A DNA stretch of 20,793 nt, taken from assembly GCA_964246745.1 (NCBI GenBank), contig CAXTRK010000048.1, forward strand, positions 1-20,793, given 5' to 3'. The DNA is from Lichenicoccus sp964246745 (GTDB lineage Bacteria > Pseudomonadota > Alphaproteobacteria > Acetobacterales > Acetobacteraceae). Numbering within the stretch: position 1 is the stretch's first letter; every line of letters starts with the position of its first letter. A program made the position numbers and the translations under genes. The notes beneath the pieces are model-generated. The model was not told the DNA's origin and did not search any database. It saw nothing but the letters and a program-made list of their open reading frames with translations. Below, in pieces: positions 13,263-20,793 of this stretch.

Positions 13263-15365
13263 CTACGCTCCAGCGACAAGATCCTTGATCCGATGTCCGA
13301 GCGCCACCATGGAGAACGGCTTGGTCAGCACGTGCATCCCGACCGCCAGATGGCCATGGTTCAGCACGGCGTTCTCGGCATACCCGGTGATGAACAGCAC
13401 CTTGAGGTCCGGACGAGACGCGCGCCCGGCGTCGGCGAGCTGACGGCCGTTCATGCCTCCAGGAAGGCCCACATCGGTGATCAGCAGGTCGATTCTCACG
13501 TCCGACCGCATGATCTTGAGGCCGGACGGGCCATCGGACGCCTCGATCGACGTATAGCCGAGTTCGGCGAGCACCTCGCTCACCAGCATCCTGATGGTCG
13601 GCTCGTCGTCCACCACCAGCACGGTCTCGCCCTGCTCGGCCCGCGGCGCCAGCCCATGCGCCTCGTCGTGGTCGGCCTGGATTTGTCCAAGGTGCCGGGG
13701 CAAGTACAGGCAGACCATGGTTCCTCGGTCGATTTCCGAGTAGATGCGCACCTGGCCTCCCGATTGCCTCGCGAAGCCATAGATCATCGAGAGGCCGAGA
13801 CCCGTGCCCATCCCGATCGGCTTGGTCGTGAAGAACGGGTCGAAGGCACGCTCGATGGTGTCGGGCGTCATGCCCGTTCCGGTATCGCTGACGCAGATTG
13901 AAACGTATTGGCCAGGCGGCAGGTCGCGCTCGCGCGAGCCGCGATCGTCCAGCCACTTGTTGCCCGCCTCTATGGTGAGGCGTCCACCATCCGGCATCGC
14001 GTCGCGGGCGTTGATGGCCAGATTGAGCAGGGCATTCTCCAGTTGGTTCGGATCGACCAGCGTGTTCCACAACCCGCCCGCGGCGATCACCTCGAGTGCC
14101 ACCGCGGGGCCGATGGTGCGGCGGATGAGTTCCTCCATGCCGGCGATCAACCGGTTGGCGTCGATGGGCTTCGGTTCCAGCGTCTGGCGCCGAGAGAATG
14201 CCAGCAAACGGTGCGTCAAGGCGGAAGCGCGCTTGGACGCGCTCTGTGCGGCGGCGATATAGCGGTCGATCTCATCAAGCCGGCCCTGTGCGACCCGGGC
14301 CTGCAGCAGTTCGAGGCTGCCGCTGATGCCGGTCATCAGGTTGTTGAAGTCGTGTGCCAGGCCTCCGGTCAACTGGCCCACGGCCTCCATCTTCTGCGAC
14401 TGCCGCAACTGCTCTTCCAGCAGGCGACGGTCGGTCACGTCGCTCACCACCCCGGCCATGCGGACCGGCTTGCCGCCGGCGCTGTACGTGCGCCCCTCGA
14501 CGTGGAGGACGCGGATGGCGCCGTCGCTCGCCCGCTTGATCCGATGCTCGAAATCGAGCGAACCCGACAGCTCGGCGCGCGCGAACGCCGCAACCACGGG
14601 GTCGCGGTCTTCGGCAACGAAATGCCCGATCGTCTGCGCCAGCGTCCAATCCGCAGCACCTTCAGGATAGCCGAAGATCTGGTCGTGCCGGAGCGAGCGC
14701 CAGGCCCTGCCGGACGCGATGTCGAGGTGCCAGTTGCCCATGCCCGCGGCGTCGAGCGCCAACTGCAGGCTGTCCTCGGCGAGGCGCCGCTCCTTGATCT
14801 CGGCCGCCAGCCGCGCGTTCGCCGACGCCAGCTCATCGCTGCGCCGCCGGTTCTGCGTGAGGTCCGTGACGACGCCGCAGATCACGCGTGCCGTGCCCGG
14901 CTCCACAGCGAGGTCGACCAGGGAAATGTTGACGTACACGTCCGTGCCATCGATCGCGCGAAGCGTCAGTTCGCCGTCTCCGCCTGTGCACTCGCGCAGC
15001 GAAAGCCTGCGGCGGATCGCCTCCTTGTCGAGGCCTGCGAAAAAGCGGCTGATGTCGCTGCCGATCAACGCCTCGCGGCGCTCACGGGCGATCGCGGCAA
15101 ATCGCTGGTTGGCATAGAGGATGAGGCCGTCGGCGCTCAAGGTGACCGCGCCCTCATGCATCTGCTCGATCAACGCGCGATACGGCCGGTCGGCGTTCTC
15201 AAGCGTGTAAACCTGCTCGCCCGTCGGGCCGCCGACCATGATTGCGTCGACCTCGCCGTCGCGGATCGCGTCGATGGTCTCCTCGGCCTCCAGCAAGCGC
15301 GCACGCAGTTCGTCAGCCGACAGGCCCACAAGGCTCTCGGCGCGTGCGCTGATCGTCTGTCTCAT
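13263..15365 (-). CDS. hybrid sensor histidine kinase: PAS-PAS-HisKA-HATPase-receiver
   Basis: About 700 residues when started at ATG 15365. Order: an N-terminal helix, PAS 1 (about 56-171), a coiled linker, PAS 2 (about 201-311, ending GVVSDVTDRRLLEEQL), HisKA with phospho-acceptor His338 in GGLAHDFNNLM, an HATPase domain with the N box LNLAINARDA (447-456), DTGTGM and GTGLGLS (520-526), and a C-terminal receiver with Asp586-Asp587, phospho-acceptor Asp631, and Lys682. There is no transmembrane segment, so it senses a cytosolic signal; no LOV cysteine motif is seen. The start is uncertain: in-frame ATGs at 15416 and 15527 exist and none has a clear ribosome binding site. No DNA-binding partner is adjacent, so the output is unknown. 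Confidence 0.9.
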   Translation of the reverse strand: MRQTISARAESLVGLSADELRARLLEAEETIDAIRDGEVDAIMVGGPTGEQVYTLENADRPYRALIEQMHEGAVTLSADGLILYANQRFAAIARERREALIGSDISRFFAGLDKEAIRRRLSLRECTGGDGELTLRAIDGTDVYVNISLVDLAVEPGTARVICGVVTDLTQNRRRSDELASANARLAAEIKERRLAEDSLQLALDAAGMGNWHLDIASGRAWRSLRHDQIFGYPEGAADWTLAQTIGHFVAEDRDPVVAAFARAELSGSLDFEHRIKRASDGAIRVLHVEGRTYSAGGKPVRMAGVVSDVTDRRLLEEQLRQSQKMEAVGQLTGGLAHDFNNLMTGISGSLELLQARVAQGRLDEIDRYIAAAQSASKRASALTHRLLAFSRRQTLEPKPIDANRLIAGMEELIRRTIGPAVALEVIAAGGLWNTLVDPNQLENALLNLAINARDAMPDGGRLTIEAGNKWLDDRGSRERDLPPGQYVSICVSDTGTGMTPDTIERAFDPFFTTKPIGMGTGLGLSMIYGFARQSGGQVRIYSEIDRGTMVCLYLPRHLGQIQADHDEAHGLAPRAEQGETVLVVDDEPTIRMLVSEVLAELGYTSIEASDGPSGLKIMRSDVRIDLLITDVGLPGGMNGRQLADAGRASRPDLKVLFITGYAENAVLNHGHLAVGMHVLTKPFSMVALGHRIKDLVAGA

Positions 15366-15488
15366 GGAACAGGATCGTGCCACAGGTGCCGGCTGCTTGG
15401 CGATCCTCAGAGTCATGGGCGCGCTCGCGGCCGTGTTCCCGCTGGGGGCGCACTGCTGTAAGATGGGATGGGAAGTTGAGGGACGTTC

Positions 15489-15968
15489 ATGGCCGCCGTT
15501 CGGATTACGCACGGAGAGGAAGAGCATAAGGCGTCGACGCCAATTGCGAGCCTGACGCTGGCTTACGCCGCCATGGTTCCGATTGTCGTCGGCGCGGTGG
15601 CCGTCCTCGCCGGCCCGGTCGCGAGCCGCCGCGGCATTGAACGGGCAACCACCCTGTGGGCAGGCGGCGTGCTCTGCTTTCTCTCCGGCGTGCGTCGGGG
15701 TCTAAGCTTCCGGCAACCCGGTGGCACAACCCTGAGCGAGGCCACCACCATGCTGACCGGGTTCAGCTTTGGGGTTGGCGGACTTCTCCTGCCGGCGGGT
15801 CGACCTGCTCTCGCGTCTCTGCTGATCGGCTATGCGGAGATTGCCGTGGCAGACGTCATCGCGGGCCGCACGGGGGAAGCCCCACCCTATTTCTCGCGCC
15901 TGCGGCCGTGGCAGATGTCGGTTGCCCTGCTCGGCCTCGGCGCAATGCTGGTGAAACGGCGGCGTTGA
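15489..15968 (+). CDS. DUF3429-like small membrane protein
   Basis: A 159-residue inner-membrane protein with about four hydrophobic segments (near 20-42, 56-68, 91-104 and 107-124, plus a possible one at 143-155). The LWAGGVLCFLSGVRRGLSF stretch resembles the conserved core of DUF3429 proteins, where a similar FLSG/FLGG-x-RWG segment occurs. No function is known to me. The ATG has a GAGGGA box 5 bases upstream. It diverges from the histidine kinase, separated by a 123-base gap in which I find no clear promoter, and is convergent with the GNAT gene 5 bases away. A basic tail (KRRR) suggests a cytoplasmic C terminus. Confidence 0.65.
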   Translation: MAAVRITHGEEEHKASTPIASLTLAYAAMVPIVVGAVAVLAGPVASRRGIERATTLWAGGVLCFLSGVRRGLSFRQPGGTTLSEATTMLTGFSFGVGGLLLPAGRPALASLLIGYAEIAVADVIAGRTGEAPPYFSRLRPWQMSVALLGLGAMLVKRRR

Positions 15969-15973
15969 CCCGT

Positions 15974-16414
15974 TCAAGGCGGAGCCGGTGCGCGCTCCAG
16001 CGTCATCCAGCGGTCGCTTGCCTCGCCCGGACGAAAGCCATGACGCGCATACAATCCGTGCGCGTCGGCGGTGGAGAGCGTCCACTGGCGAACTGTCGCG
16101 AGTTCGGGATGCGTCAGGATGGTTTCCACCAGAGCCTTGCCGAGCCCGCGCCCACGCGAGCCCGTCTCGATGACGAGATCGCCGAGGTGGGCTCGGAATG
16201 TAAAGTCGGTCAGCAACCGCGCGCAGCCGACCTGCGCATAGACGCCAAAGCAGAGGCAATTGGCCCAACTACGCTCGGTGAGCGCCCGCGGCGTGTGCTT
16301 CGCCCAATAGACATCAGCCAGTGCTGCATGGACGAACTCCATGTCGAGGCGTGTGCGGTCGTCGGTGATCACATGTCCGTCGGGGAGGGTGACCGTGTGG
16401 ATGCGAAGCACCAT
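15974..16414 (-). CDS. GNAT family N-acetyltransferase
   Basis: A 146-residue protein of the GNAT superfamily, which transfers an acetyl group from acetyl-CoA to an amine. The pyrophosphate-binding motif A is SRGRGLGKALVETIL (residues 86-100), and the ADAHGLYARHGFRPG segment (117-130) is the typical C-terminal motif B. Acceptor substrate is not evident. Length is normal for single-domain members. Start ATG at 16414, with no strong ribosome binding site. It lies 12 bases after the nitronate monooxygenase-like gene and in the same direction, so the pair and lysC may share a transcript. Confidence 0.85.
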   Translation of the reverse strand: MVLRIHTVTLPDGHVITDDRTRLDMEFVHAALADVYWAKHTPRALTERSWANCLCFGVYAQVGCARLLTDFTFRAHLGDLVIETGSRGRGLGKALVETILTHPELATVRQWTLSTADAHGLYARHGFRPGEASDRWMTLERAPAPP

Positions 16415-16426
16415 CCTGCCCGGGCG

Positions 16427-17515
16427 CTAATCGACGGCGGTGCGCCGTAGCAAGCCGGCGACCGCCTGCTCGACGAGCTCTTCCACAATCTCCGCCGTCC
16501 GCCGCACCGCGGTCACCATGCCCACCGACTGTCCGGCCATGACCGAGCCCGCCTCGATGTCGCCGTCGATGACGGCGCGGCGCAGCGAACCGGCCCAGAA
16601 ATGCTCGATGTCGAGCTGTGCGGCCTCCTTGGTCAATTCGCCGGCCTGGAAGCGGCGCAATGTCTCCGCCTGGTGGGCAAGGAAGCGTCTGGTGCCCTCG
16701 TTGGCCAGGCCGCGCACCGGGATCACCGGAAAGCGCTCGTCGAGCTGGATGGACGGCAGCGCGTCACGGGCGGAGGCGCGCACGAACGCCTGCTTGAAGC
16801 GCGGATGGGCGATGCTCTCGGTGGAGGCGGCAAAGCGTGTGCCGAGCTGCGCTCCGGACGCGCCCATCTCCAGGAATCCCAGAATGGCGTCGCCGCGCCC
16901 GAGGCCGCCGGCGACGAACACCGGCACCTCCCGGATGTGCGGCAGGATTTCCTGAGCAAGCACCGTCAGCGACACCGGACCGATATGGCCGCCCGCCTCG
17001 GAGCCCTCGATCACCAGAGCATCGGCGCCGGAGCGCGCGAGGCGCTTGGCCAGCACCAGCGCCGGCGCGAAGGCGATCAGCCTGGCGCCGCCATCTTTGA
17101 CCGCGCGCACGGCCGAGCCAGGAGGAATGCCGCCGGCAAGCACGACGTGGCCGACTTCGTGCGACAGGCAGACCTGGATCAGATCAGCCAACTGCGGATG
17201 CATGGTGATCAGGTTGACGCCGAACGGGCGGTCGGTCATCGACCGAGTGGCGGCGATCTCCGCGTCGAGCAGCGCCGGGCTCATGGCGCCGCAGGCGATC
17301 ACGCCGAAGCCCCCGGCGTTGGAGATCGCCGAGACCAGATGACGTTCGCTGACCCAGCTCATCGCGCCGCCGAGAATGGCAACCTCGCAGCCGAGGAAAG
17401 CGCAGCCGCGTGCCCAGAGCCGGTCGAGCTGCGCGCGCGCCTCGGCCCAACCGGCTGGCCTGACCGCGGTCTCGGCCCGCTCGGGCGCCAGCAGCTCAGA
17501 CAATGTCGAGGCCAT
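16427..17515 (-). CDS. nitronate monooxygenase / NAD(P)H-dependent flavin oxidoreductase
   Basis: A 362-residue TIM-barrel FMN protein of the nitronate monooxygenase (2-nitropropane dioxygenase) family, related to FabK. Recognisable parts are VAILGGAMSWVSERHLVSAISNAGGFG (45-71), FGVNLITMHP (98-107), IEGSEAGGHIGP (169-180) with the active-site His177, and the FMN phosphate-binding FVAGGLGRGDAI (200-211). Members oxidise nitronates or act as quinone or enoyl reductases, so the exact reaction is open. I chose ATG 17515, which overlaps the upstream lysC end by 20 bases; the in-frame start at 17533 would overlap more. Neither has a clear ribosome binding site, so translation is probably coupled to lysC. 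Confidence 0.88.
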   Translation of the reverse strand: MASTLSELLAPERAETAVRPAGWAEARAQLDRLWARGCAFLGCEVAILGGAMSWVSERHLVSAISNAGGFGVIACGAMSPALLDAEIAATRSMTDRPFGVNLITMHPQLADLIQVCLSHEVGHVVLAGGIPPGSAVRAVKDGGARLIAFAPALVLAKRLARSGADALVIEGSEAGGHIGPVSLTVLAQEILPHIREVPVFVAGGLGRGDAILGFLEMGASGAQLGTRFAASTESIAHPRFKQAFVRASARDALPSIQLDERFPVIPVRGLANEGTRRFLAHQAETLRRFQAGELTKEAAQLDIEHFWAGSLRRAVIDGDIEAGSVMAGQSVGMVTAVRRTAEIVEELVEQAVAGLLRRTAVD

Positions 17516-18737
17516 AGGCGCCGTGCAAGGCACGCACCGCGAGTTCAGTATAGTCGATGCCGACCAGCACGCTCACCTTGATCTCACTGGTGGAGATGAC
17601 CTGGATGTTGATGGAGCGATCCGAAAGCGTCCGGAACATGGTATTGGCGACGCCCGCATGGCTGCGCATGCCGACGCCGACGACGCTGATCTTGGCGACC
17701 TCGGAGTCGGTCAGCAACTCGCCATACTGGATATCGCCGCGCGCCTCCTCGAGCAGCCGGACGGCGCGCGCGAGATCGCTCTTGCCGGTGGTGAACGTCA
17801 TGTCGGTGCTGCCGTCGGCGCCCGTGCTCTGCACGATCATGTCGACATTGACGTTGGCGTCGGCGAGCGGCCCGAACACCGCGGCGGCGACCCCCGGACG
17901 GTCGGGCACCCGGCGGACGGTGATCTTCGCCTCGTCGCGCGAATAGGCGATGCCCGCCACGATTTCCTGTTCCACGATCTCGTCCTCATCCACGACCAGG
18001 GTCCCCGGCAAGCGTCCGTCCCGGGTCGCCGACATGTCGGCGAAGCTCGACAGCACCTGCAGCCGCACACCCTCCTTCATCGCCAGCTCGACGCTTCGCG
18101 TCTGCAGCACCTTGGCACCCACCGAAGCAAGCTCGAGCATCTCCTCATAGGTGATCCGGTCCAGCTTGCGGGCCCGCGGCACGATGCGGGGATCGGTGGT
18201 GTAAACCCCGTCCACATCCGTATAGATGTCGCAACGATCCGCATGCAAGCTCGCAGCCAGCGCTACCGCGGATGTGTCCGAGCCGCCGCGTCCCAGCGTG
18301 GTGACGCGCCCGTTCGGACCCATGCCCTGAAAGCCGGCGACGACCGGCACCTGGCCGGCTTTCATGCGTGCGATCAAGGTTGCGGGATCGATGCCGCCGA
18401 TGCGCGCCTTGCCGTGCGCATCGTCGGTGCGGATCGGGATTTGCCAGCCCTGCCAGGAGCGCGCCTCAACCCCTTGCTCCTGGAGGGCGATCGCCAGCAG
18501 GCCGCTGGTGACCTGTTCGCCGGTCGCCACCACCGCGTCGTACTCGCGCGCGTCATGCAGCGGCGACAGCGCCTGGCAGTAGCCGACCAGTTGGTTGGTG
18601 ACCCCTGCCATGGCGGAGACCACCACCGCCACCGCATCGCCCTGCGCCACCTGCTGCTTGACGCGCGCGGCGACGCTGCGGATGCGGTCGAGGTCTGCCA
18701 CCGAGGTGCCGCCGAACTTCATCACGATACAAGCCAT
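17496..18737 (-). CDS. lysC: aspartate kinase
   Basis: A 413-residue aspartokinase that phosphorylates L-aspartate in the first step of lysine, threonine and methionine synthesis and of diaminopimelate for the cell wall. The kinase domain begins MKFGGTSVAD (6-15), with VVSAMAGVTNQL, GRGGSDTSAVALA, and IYTDVDGVYTTDPRI, followed by GAKVLQTRSVELA. Two C-terminal ACT regulatory domains (about 265-410) carry DRPGVAAAVFGPLADANVNVDMI and GVANTMFRTLSDRSINIQVISTSEIKVSVLV, implying feedback control by lysine and/or threonine. ATG 18737 gives the family's normal length (about 405-415); the extension to 18854 is discarded because it overruns the divergent ubiG start. Confidence 0.96.
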   Translation of the reverse strand: MACIVMKFGGTSVADLDRIRSVAARVKQQVAQGDAVAVVVSAMAGVTNQLVGYCQALSPLHDAREYDAVVATGEQVTSGLLAIALQEQGVEARSWQGWQIPIRTDDAHGKARIGGIDPATLIARMKAGQVPVVAGFQGMGPNGRVTTLGRGGSDTSAVALAASLHADRCDIYTDVDGVYTTDPRIVPRARKLDRITYEEMLELASVGAKVLQTRSVELAMKEGVRLQVLSSFADMSATRDGRLPGTLVVDEDEIVEQEIVAGIAYSRDEAKITVRRVPDRPGVAAAVFGPLADANVNVDMIVQSTGADGSTDMTFTTGKSDLARAVRLLEEARGDIQYGELLTDSEVAKISVVGVGMRSHAGVANTMFRTLSDRSINIQVISTSEIKVSVLVGIDYTELAVRALHGAYGLDIV

Positions 18738-18848
18738 GGGCGTTCGAGCGGGCCTTCCCGGCGCAACTGGCGCGCGGAAATCGAGCGCCGTGGATTGCAG
18801 CTTCGCAGCAAGCCGGCTCACATAGCGGCGTCCCAACCAGGCGGCAAC

Positions 18849-19601
18849 ATGCAAGCAATACCATCCGATCGGGCTTTACGTCAGGCTTCAGGCGGCGGGA
18901 CCACGGTCTCACCGGACGAGATCGCCCGTTTCGGCGCGCTGGCCGCGCAATGGTGGGATCCGGATGGACCGATGCGGCCGCTGCACCGGATGAACCGGCT
19001 GCGTACGCGCTGGATAGAGCGTCGGCTCGGCGCATCGCGGTCAGTGCTGGATCTCGGCTGCGGCGCCGGCCTGGCCAGCGAGGCGCTGGCGGCGGCCGGC
19101 CATGACGTGCTCGGCGTCGATGCGTCGGCCGAGGCGATCGCCGCGGCCGAATCCCATCACGCCATGGGCGGCGGCATGGCGCGGCTCGGCGCCGGCAGTC
19201 TCGCCTATCGCCGCGGCAGCGCCGAGATGCTGGTCGGCGAGAGTCGCAGCTTCGATGCGGTGGTAGCACTCGAGATCATCGAGCACGTCACCGATCCGGC
19301 GGCGTTCATGGACCTGCTGGCGCGGCTGCTCGCACCGAGCGGGGTGATCGTCATCTCCACGCTCAATCGCACCTGGCGTTCACTTGCCGCGGCCAAACTG
19401 GGCGCCGAATACGTCCTGCGCCTGCTGCCGATCGGCACTCATGATTGGCGCAAGTTCGTCACCCCCGCCGAGCTTGCACGCTTTGGCGGCAGCAGCGGAC
19501 TTCGCATCGCCGAGCTGAGCGGAATGGTCCCCGGGATCAATGGGTGGCGTGAAAGCCGCGACACCTCGGTGAACTACATCGCCCTGCTTCGCGCGGACTG
19601 A
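18849..19601 (+). CDS. ubiG: ubiquinone biosynthesis O-methyltransferase
   Basis: A 250-residue SAM-dependent methyltransferase carrying out both O-methylations of ubiquinone synthesis. Signatures include the N-terminal DEIARFGALAAQWWDPDGPMRPLHRMN (UbiG-specific), the SAM-binding motif VLDLGCGAGLASEALA (66-81), GVDASAEAI, EIIEHV and a late STLNRTWRSLAAAKLGAEYVLRLLP with GTHDWRKF. The ATG at 18849 has an AGGCGG box upstream. It is divergent from lysC with a 111-base gap, an arrangement common in alphaproteobacteria. The long open frame that extends back across lysC is antisense to it and not coding. The quinone product serves GlpD among other dehydrogenases. Confidence 0.95.
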   Translation: MQAIPSDRALRQASGGGTTVSPDEIARFGALAAQWWDPDGPMRPLHRMNRLRTRWIERRLGASRSVLDLGCGAGLASEALAAAGHDVLGVDASAEAIAAAESHHAMGGGMARLGAGSLAYRRGSAEMLVGESRSFDAVVALEIIEHVTDPAAFMDLLARLLAPSGVIVISTLNRTWRSLAAAKLGAEYVLRLLPIGTHDWRKFVTPAELARFGGSSGLRIAELSGMVPGINGWRESRDTSVNYIALLRAD

Positions 19602-19611
19602 ACGCGTCTTC

Positions 19612-20106
19612 CTAGCTTTCCGGTAGATGGCAGTTGGGTCCGATCGGGCCGTTATAGCTTGTCCATCGCCGTGTCTCGCCGAACAGTGGCGTCATGACGT
19701 AGCCTCGTACCTTGAGCAGCCCAGGCGAAGGCGACCACATTTTTGCGTGATAGCGGCGATTCGTCTTCGGGTTCAGGATCTTGCCCGTCCACCGATCCGG
19801 ATTGCTCCGGTCGCGCTTGAACCCGGTGAGAATTTTCTCGTCGCACTGCGGAGAACGATGCTGGTCATTGGAGAACTTGGCAGGATAACGGATGCCGACC
19901 AGAGTGCCGCACAGCGTTGTCCCGCAAGAGGCGATCGCGAAGACGCCTTTGTGATTATGCGTCAACCATCGCCCAAGCGGCGGCGGCGGCAAGTTGGCGG
20001 CATTGGCGGCGGCGCCGAGCACGAGCGCGCCCAGGATCGGCGGCCCGGCGGCGCTAGCCCTCCGCGCGCGGCAGCCAGGGGATTTGTGTGGTCTCGATGC
20101 CTTCAT
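19612..20106 (-). CDS. DUF2147 family protein, probably exported
   Basis: A 164-residue protein with a C-terminal DUF2147 domain: GRWLTHNHKGVFAIASCGTTLCGTLVGI, then NPDRWTGKILNPKTNRRYHAKMW and LKVRGYVMTPLFGETRRW. DUF2147 proteins are small secreted or periplasmic proteins of unknown activity. The start is uncertain: with ATG 20106 the N terminus is long and basic (with CRARRAS) before a hydrophobic GPPILGALVLGAAANA segment that looks like a signal peptide. This start lies inside the 3' end of the upstream DUF1178 gene (53-base overlap); an in-frame codon at 20133 is the other option. Cys residues at CGTTLC may form a disulphide. It converges on ubiG, 10 bases away. Confidence 0.75.
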   Translation of the reverse strand: MKASRPHKSPGCRARRASAAGPPILGALVLGAAANAANLPPPPLGRWLTHNHKGVFAIASCGTTLCGTLVGIRYPAKFSNDQHRSPQCDEKILTGFKRDRSNPDRWTGKILNPKTNRRYHAKMWSPSPGLLKVRGYVMTPLFGETRRWTSYNGPIGPNCHLPES

Positions 20107-20539
20107 CGGCCAGCGCCTCGCGTTCGGTCTCACTCACCCGACCATAAATCCCGCGCGGCTGCTCTCCCGGCATTGGTCCCTCCCTATGCAGGCGGCGGGC
20201 CGCTTCAGCGAACCCCTCGCCAACATCGTCGCATCGCCGTTCGATCTCCGCACGCAGACGCTGCAACGCGGCGCGGAGCTGATCAGGCATCATCACACCA
20301 TGGGTCTCACCCGCATGTGTCTCACTCGCATGTGTCTGGGGATCCGGCTGGACGTCCGTCGGCAAGGCTGGGCGGCTGCTCCTGACGGAAGGCGCCATCA
20401 TCGCCCGCCGTACCGCGACCGTCCCGCATTGCGGACAGCTCAGCAGCTTCCGCCCGGATTGCTCCTCGAAGGCGCCGCTGTCGCGGAACCAGCCCTCGAA
20501 GCCATGCCCCTGACCGCACCGAAGCTGATAATGGATCAT
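20054..20539 (-). CDS. DUF1178 family zinc-ribbon-like protein
   Basis: A 161-residue cytosolic protein of the DUF1178 family, common in alphaproteobacteria and of unknown function. The N-terminal YQLRCGQGHGFEGWFRDS has Cys8 and His12, and a CPQC pair (Cys35, Cys38) follows, suggesting one zinc site; VRRAMMAPSV is the usual next segment. A low-complexity linker (60-82) contains a 5-residue repeat, THASE-THAGE. A helical C-terminal half ends the protein. Start ATG at 20539, 9 bases after the grxC stop. The pairing with grxC is seen in many alphaproteobacteria and suggests co-expression. Confidence 0.88.
   Translation of the reverse strand: MIHYQLRCGQGHGFEGWFRDSGAFEEQSGRKLLSCPQCGTVAVRRAMMAPSVRSSRPALPTDVQPDPQTHASETHAGETHGVMMPDQLRAALQRLRAEIERRCDDVGEGFAEAARRLHREGPMPGEQPRGIYGRVSETEREALADEGIETTQIPWLPRAEG
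20302..20331. repeat. two-copy 15-bp tandem repeat inside the DUF1178 gene
   Basis: GGGTCTCACCCGCAT (20302-20316) is followed directly by GTGTCTCACTCGCAT (20317-20331), 13 of 15 bases identical, and a partial third copy begins at 20332. In the DUF1178 protein it encodes the THASE/THAGE repeats of the linker. It is most easily explained by local slippage in a tolerant linker. Confidence 0.7.
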
Positions 20540-20548
20540 TCGTCCGCG

Positions 20549-20793
20549 TCACGCCTGCAACAGCGGGTCGAGTTCGCCCCGTGCGTTCAGCGCCATCAGA
20601 TCGTCGCACCCGCCGACATGGCGGCCATCGATGAAAATCTGCGGCACGCTGGTGCGGCCGCCGGAACGCTCCCTGGCGATCCGCCGCTCGGCGGAACCGG
20701 CAGGCGCCTTGATCTCCTGGAAGCCCACGTCCTTGGCCGACAGCAGCGTGAGCGCACGCGCGCAATAAGGGCAATGCGGCTGCGTGTAGATCT
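20549..20793 (-). CDS. grxC: glutaredoxin 3 (partial, N-terminal residues beyond window)
   Basis: The gene runs off the window end; about 80 C-terminal residues are visible and only a few N-terminal ones are missing. It reads IYTQPHCPYCARALTLL, with the dithiol CPYC active site, then the cis-Pro segment TSVPQIFIDGRHVGGCDDLMAL typical of GrxC for glutathione binding. Glutaredoxin uses glutathione to reduce disulphides and mixed disulphides in the cytosol. It lies 9 bases upstream of DUF1178 in the same direction. I translated this frame by hand from the minus strand; it is in a different frame from a longer out-of-frame reading at the same place. Confidence 0.93.
   Translation of the reverse strand, partial: IYTQPHCPYCARALTLLSAKDVGFQEIKAPAGSAERRIARERSGGRTSVPQIFIDGRHVGGCDDLMALNARGELDPLLQA

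Noticed and set aside
13908..15461. A 517-residue open frame on the plus strand opposite the histidine kinase
   Set aside because: It lies antisense to clear PAS, HisKA and HATPase motifs and shows no protein family feature of its own.
17376..18848. A long plus-strand open frame continuous with ubiG across lysC
   Set aside because: UbiG similarity begins just after the ATG at 18849. The upstream part is antisense to lysC and has shadow-frame composition.
20322..20774. A 150-residue minus-strand frame at the window end
   Set aside because: It is out of frame with the CPYC glutaredoxin reading of the same strand and overlaps DUF1178; the glutaredoxin frame is the coding one.
1..20793. CRISPR arrays, tRNA or rRNA genes, insertion sequences, phage or toxin-antitoxin genes
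   Set aside because: I found no regularly spaced repeats, no cloverleaf-like tRNA sequence, no transposase or integrase motifs and no paired small genes of toxin-antitoxin type.

Overview
The window is a GC-rich, densely packed piece of bacterial chromosome, most likely from an alphaproteobacterium and probably from the Acetobacteraceae or a close relative. Supporting signs are a Ros/MucR-type single-zinc-finger regulator, an IspD-IspF fusion protein, lysC and ubiG placed head to head, a DUF1178 gene next to glutaredoxin 3, and a paired-hairpin extragenic element of a kind I associate with that family. The lineage is inferred from gene content, not from a marker gene. I see no rRNA, tRNA, CRISPR array, transposase, integrase or phage gene.

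Layout. 1-1302 (+): the 3' end of rpiA, a gluconokinase and a YaiI/DUF188 protein, in a tight run with overlapping or abutting stops and starts. 1294-3157 (-): an aldo/keto reductase followed by an SMP-30/gluconolactonase-like protein. 3244-4377 (+): a membrane domain fused to a DUF4336 domain. 4409-4858 (-): a MucR/Ros regulator with a recognisable promoter.

5053-9950 (+) is the main functional block, a glycerol catabolism cluster: glpR (repressor), glpD (FAD glycerol-3-phosphate dehydrogenase), glpF (glycerol channel) and glpK (glycerol kinase). Glycerol enters through GlpF, GlpK phosphorylates it, GlpD oxidises it to dihydroxyacetone phosphate, and GlpR probably senses glycerol 3-phosphate. 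A tiny leader ORF with a strong ribosome binding site precedes glpR. A double hairpin at 9976-10017 closes the block. 10102-11268 (+) is an IspDF-like protein whose IspF half has lost several active-site residues.

11276-13178 (-) is a three-gene set, probably stress related: a membrane-anchored short-chain dehydrogenase, a DUF892 ferritin-like protein and a small Lys/Glu-rich protein. 13263-15365 (-) is a hybrid histidine kinase with two PAS domains and a C-terminal receiver. 15489-15968 (+) is a small DUF3429-like membrane protein. 15974-18737 (-) holds lysC, a nitronate monooxygenase-like flavoprotein and a GNAT acetyltransferase. ubiG (18849-19601, +) diverges from lysC. 19612-20793 (-) holds DUF2147, DUF1178 and the 3' part of grxC, which runs off the window.

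Most of the window is ordinary chromosomal metabolism. The observations most worth following are the degenerate IspF domain, the leader ORF and palindrome that bracket glpR, the MucR finger lacking two of four metal ligands, and the membrane-DUF4336 fusion. I did not find a convincing new defence, mobile or RNA-based system.
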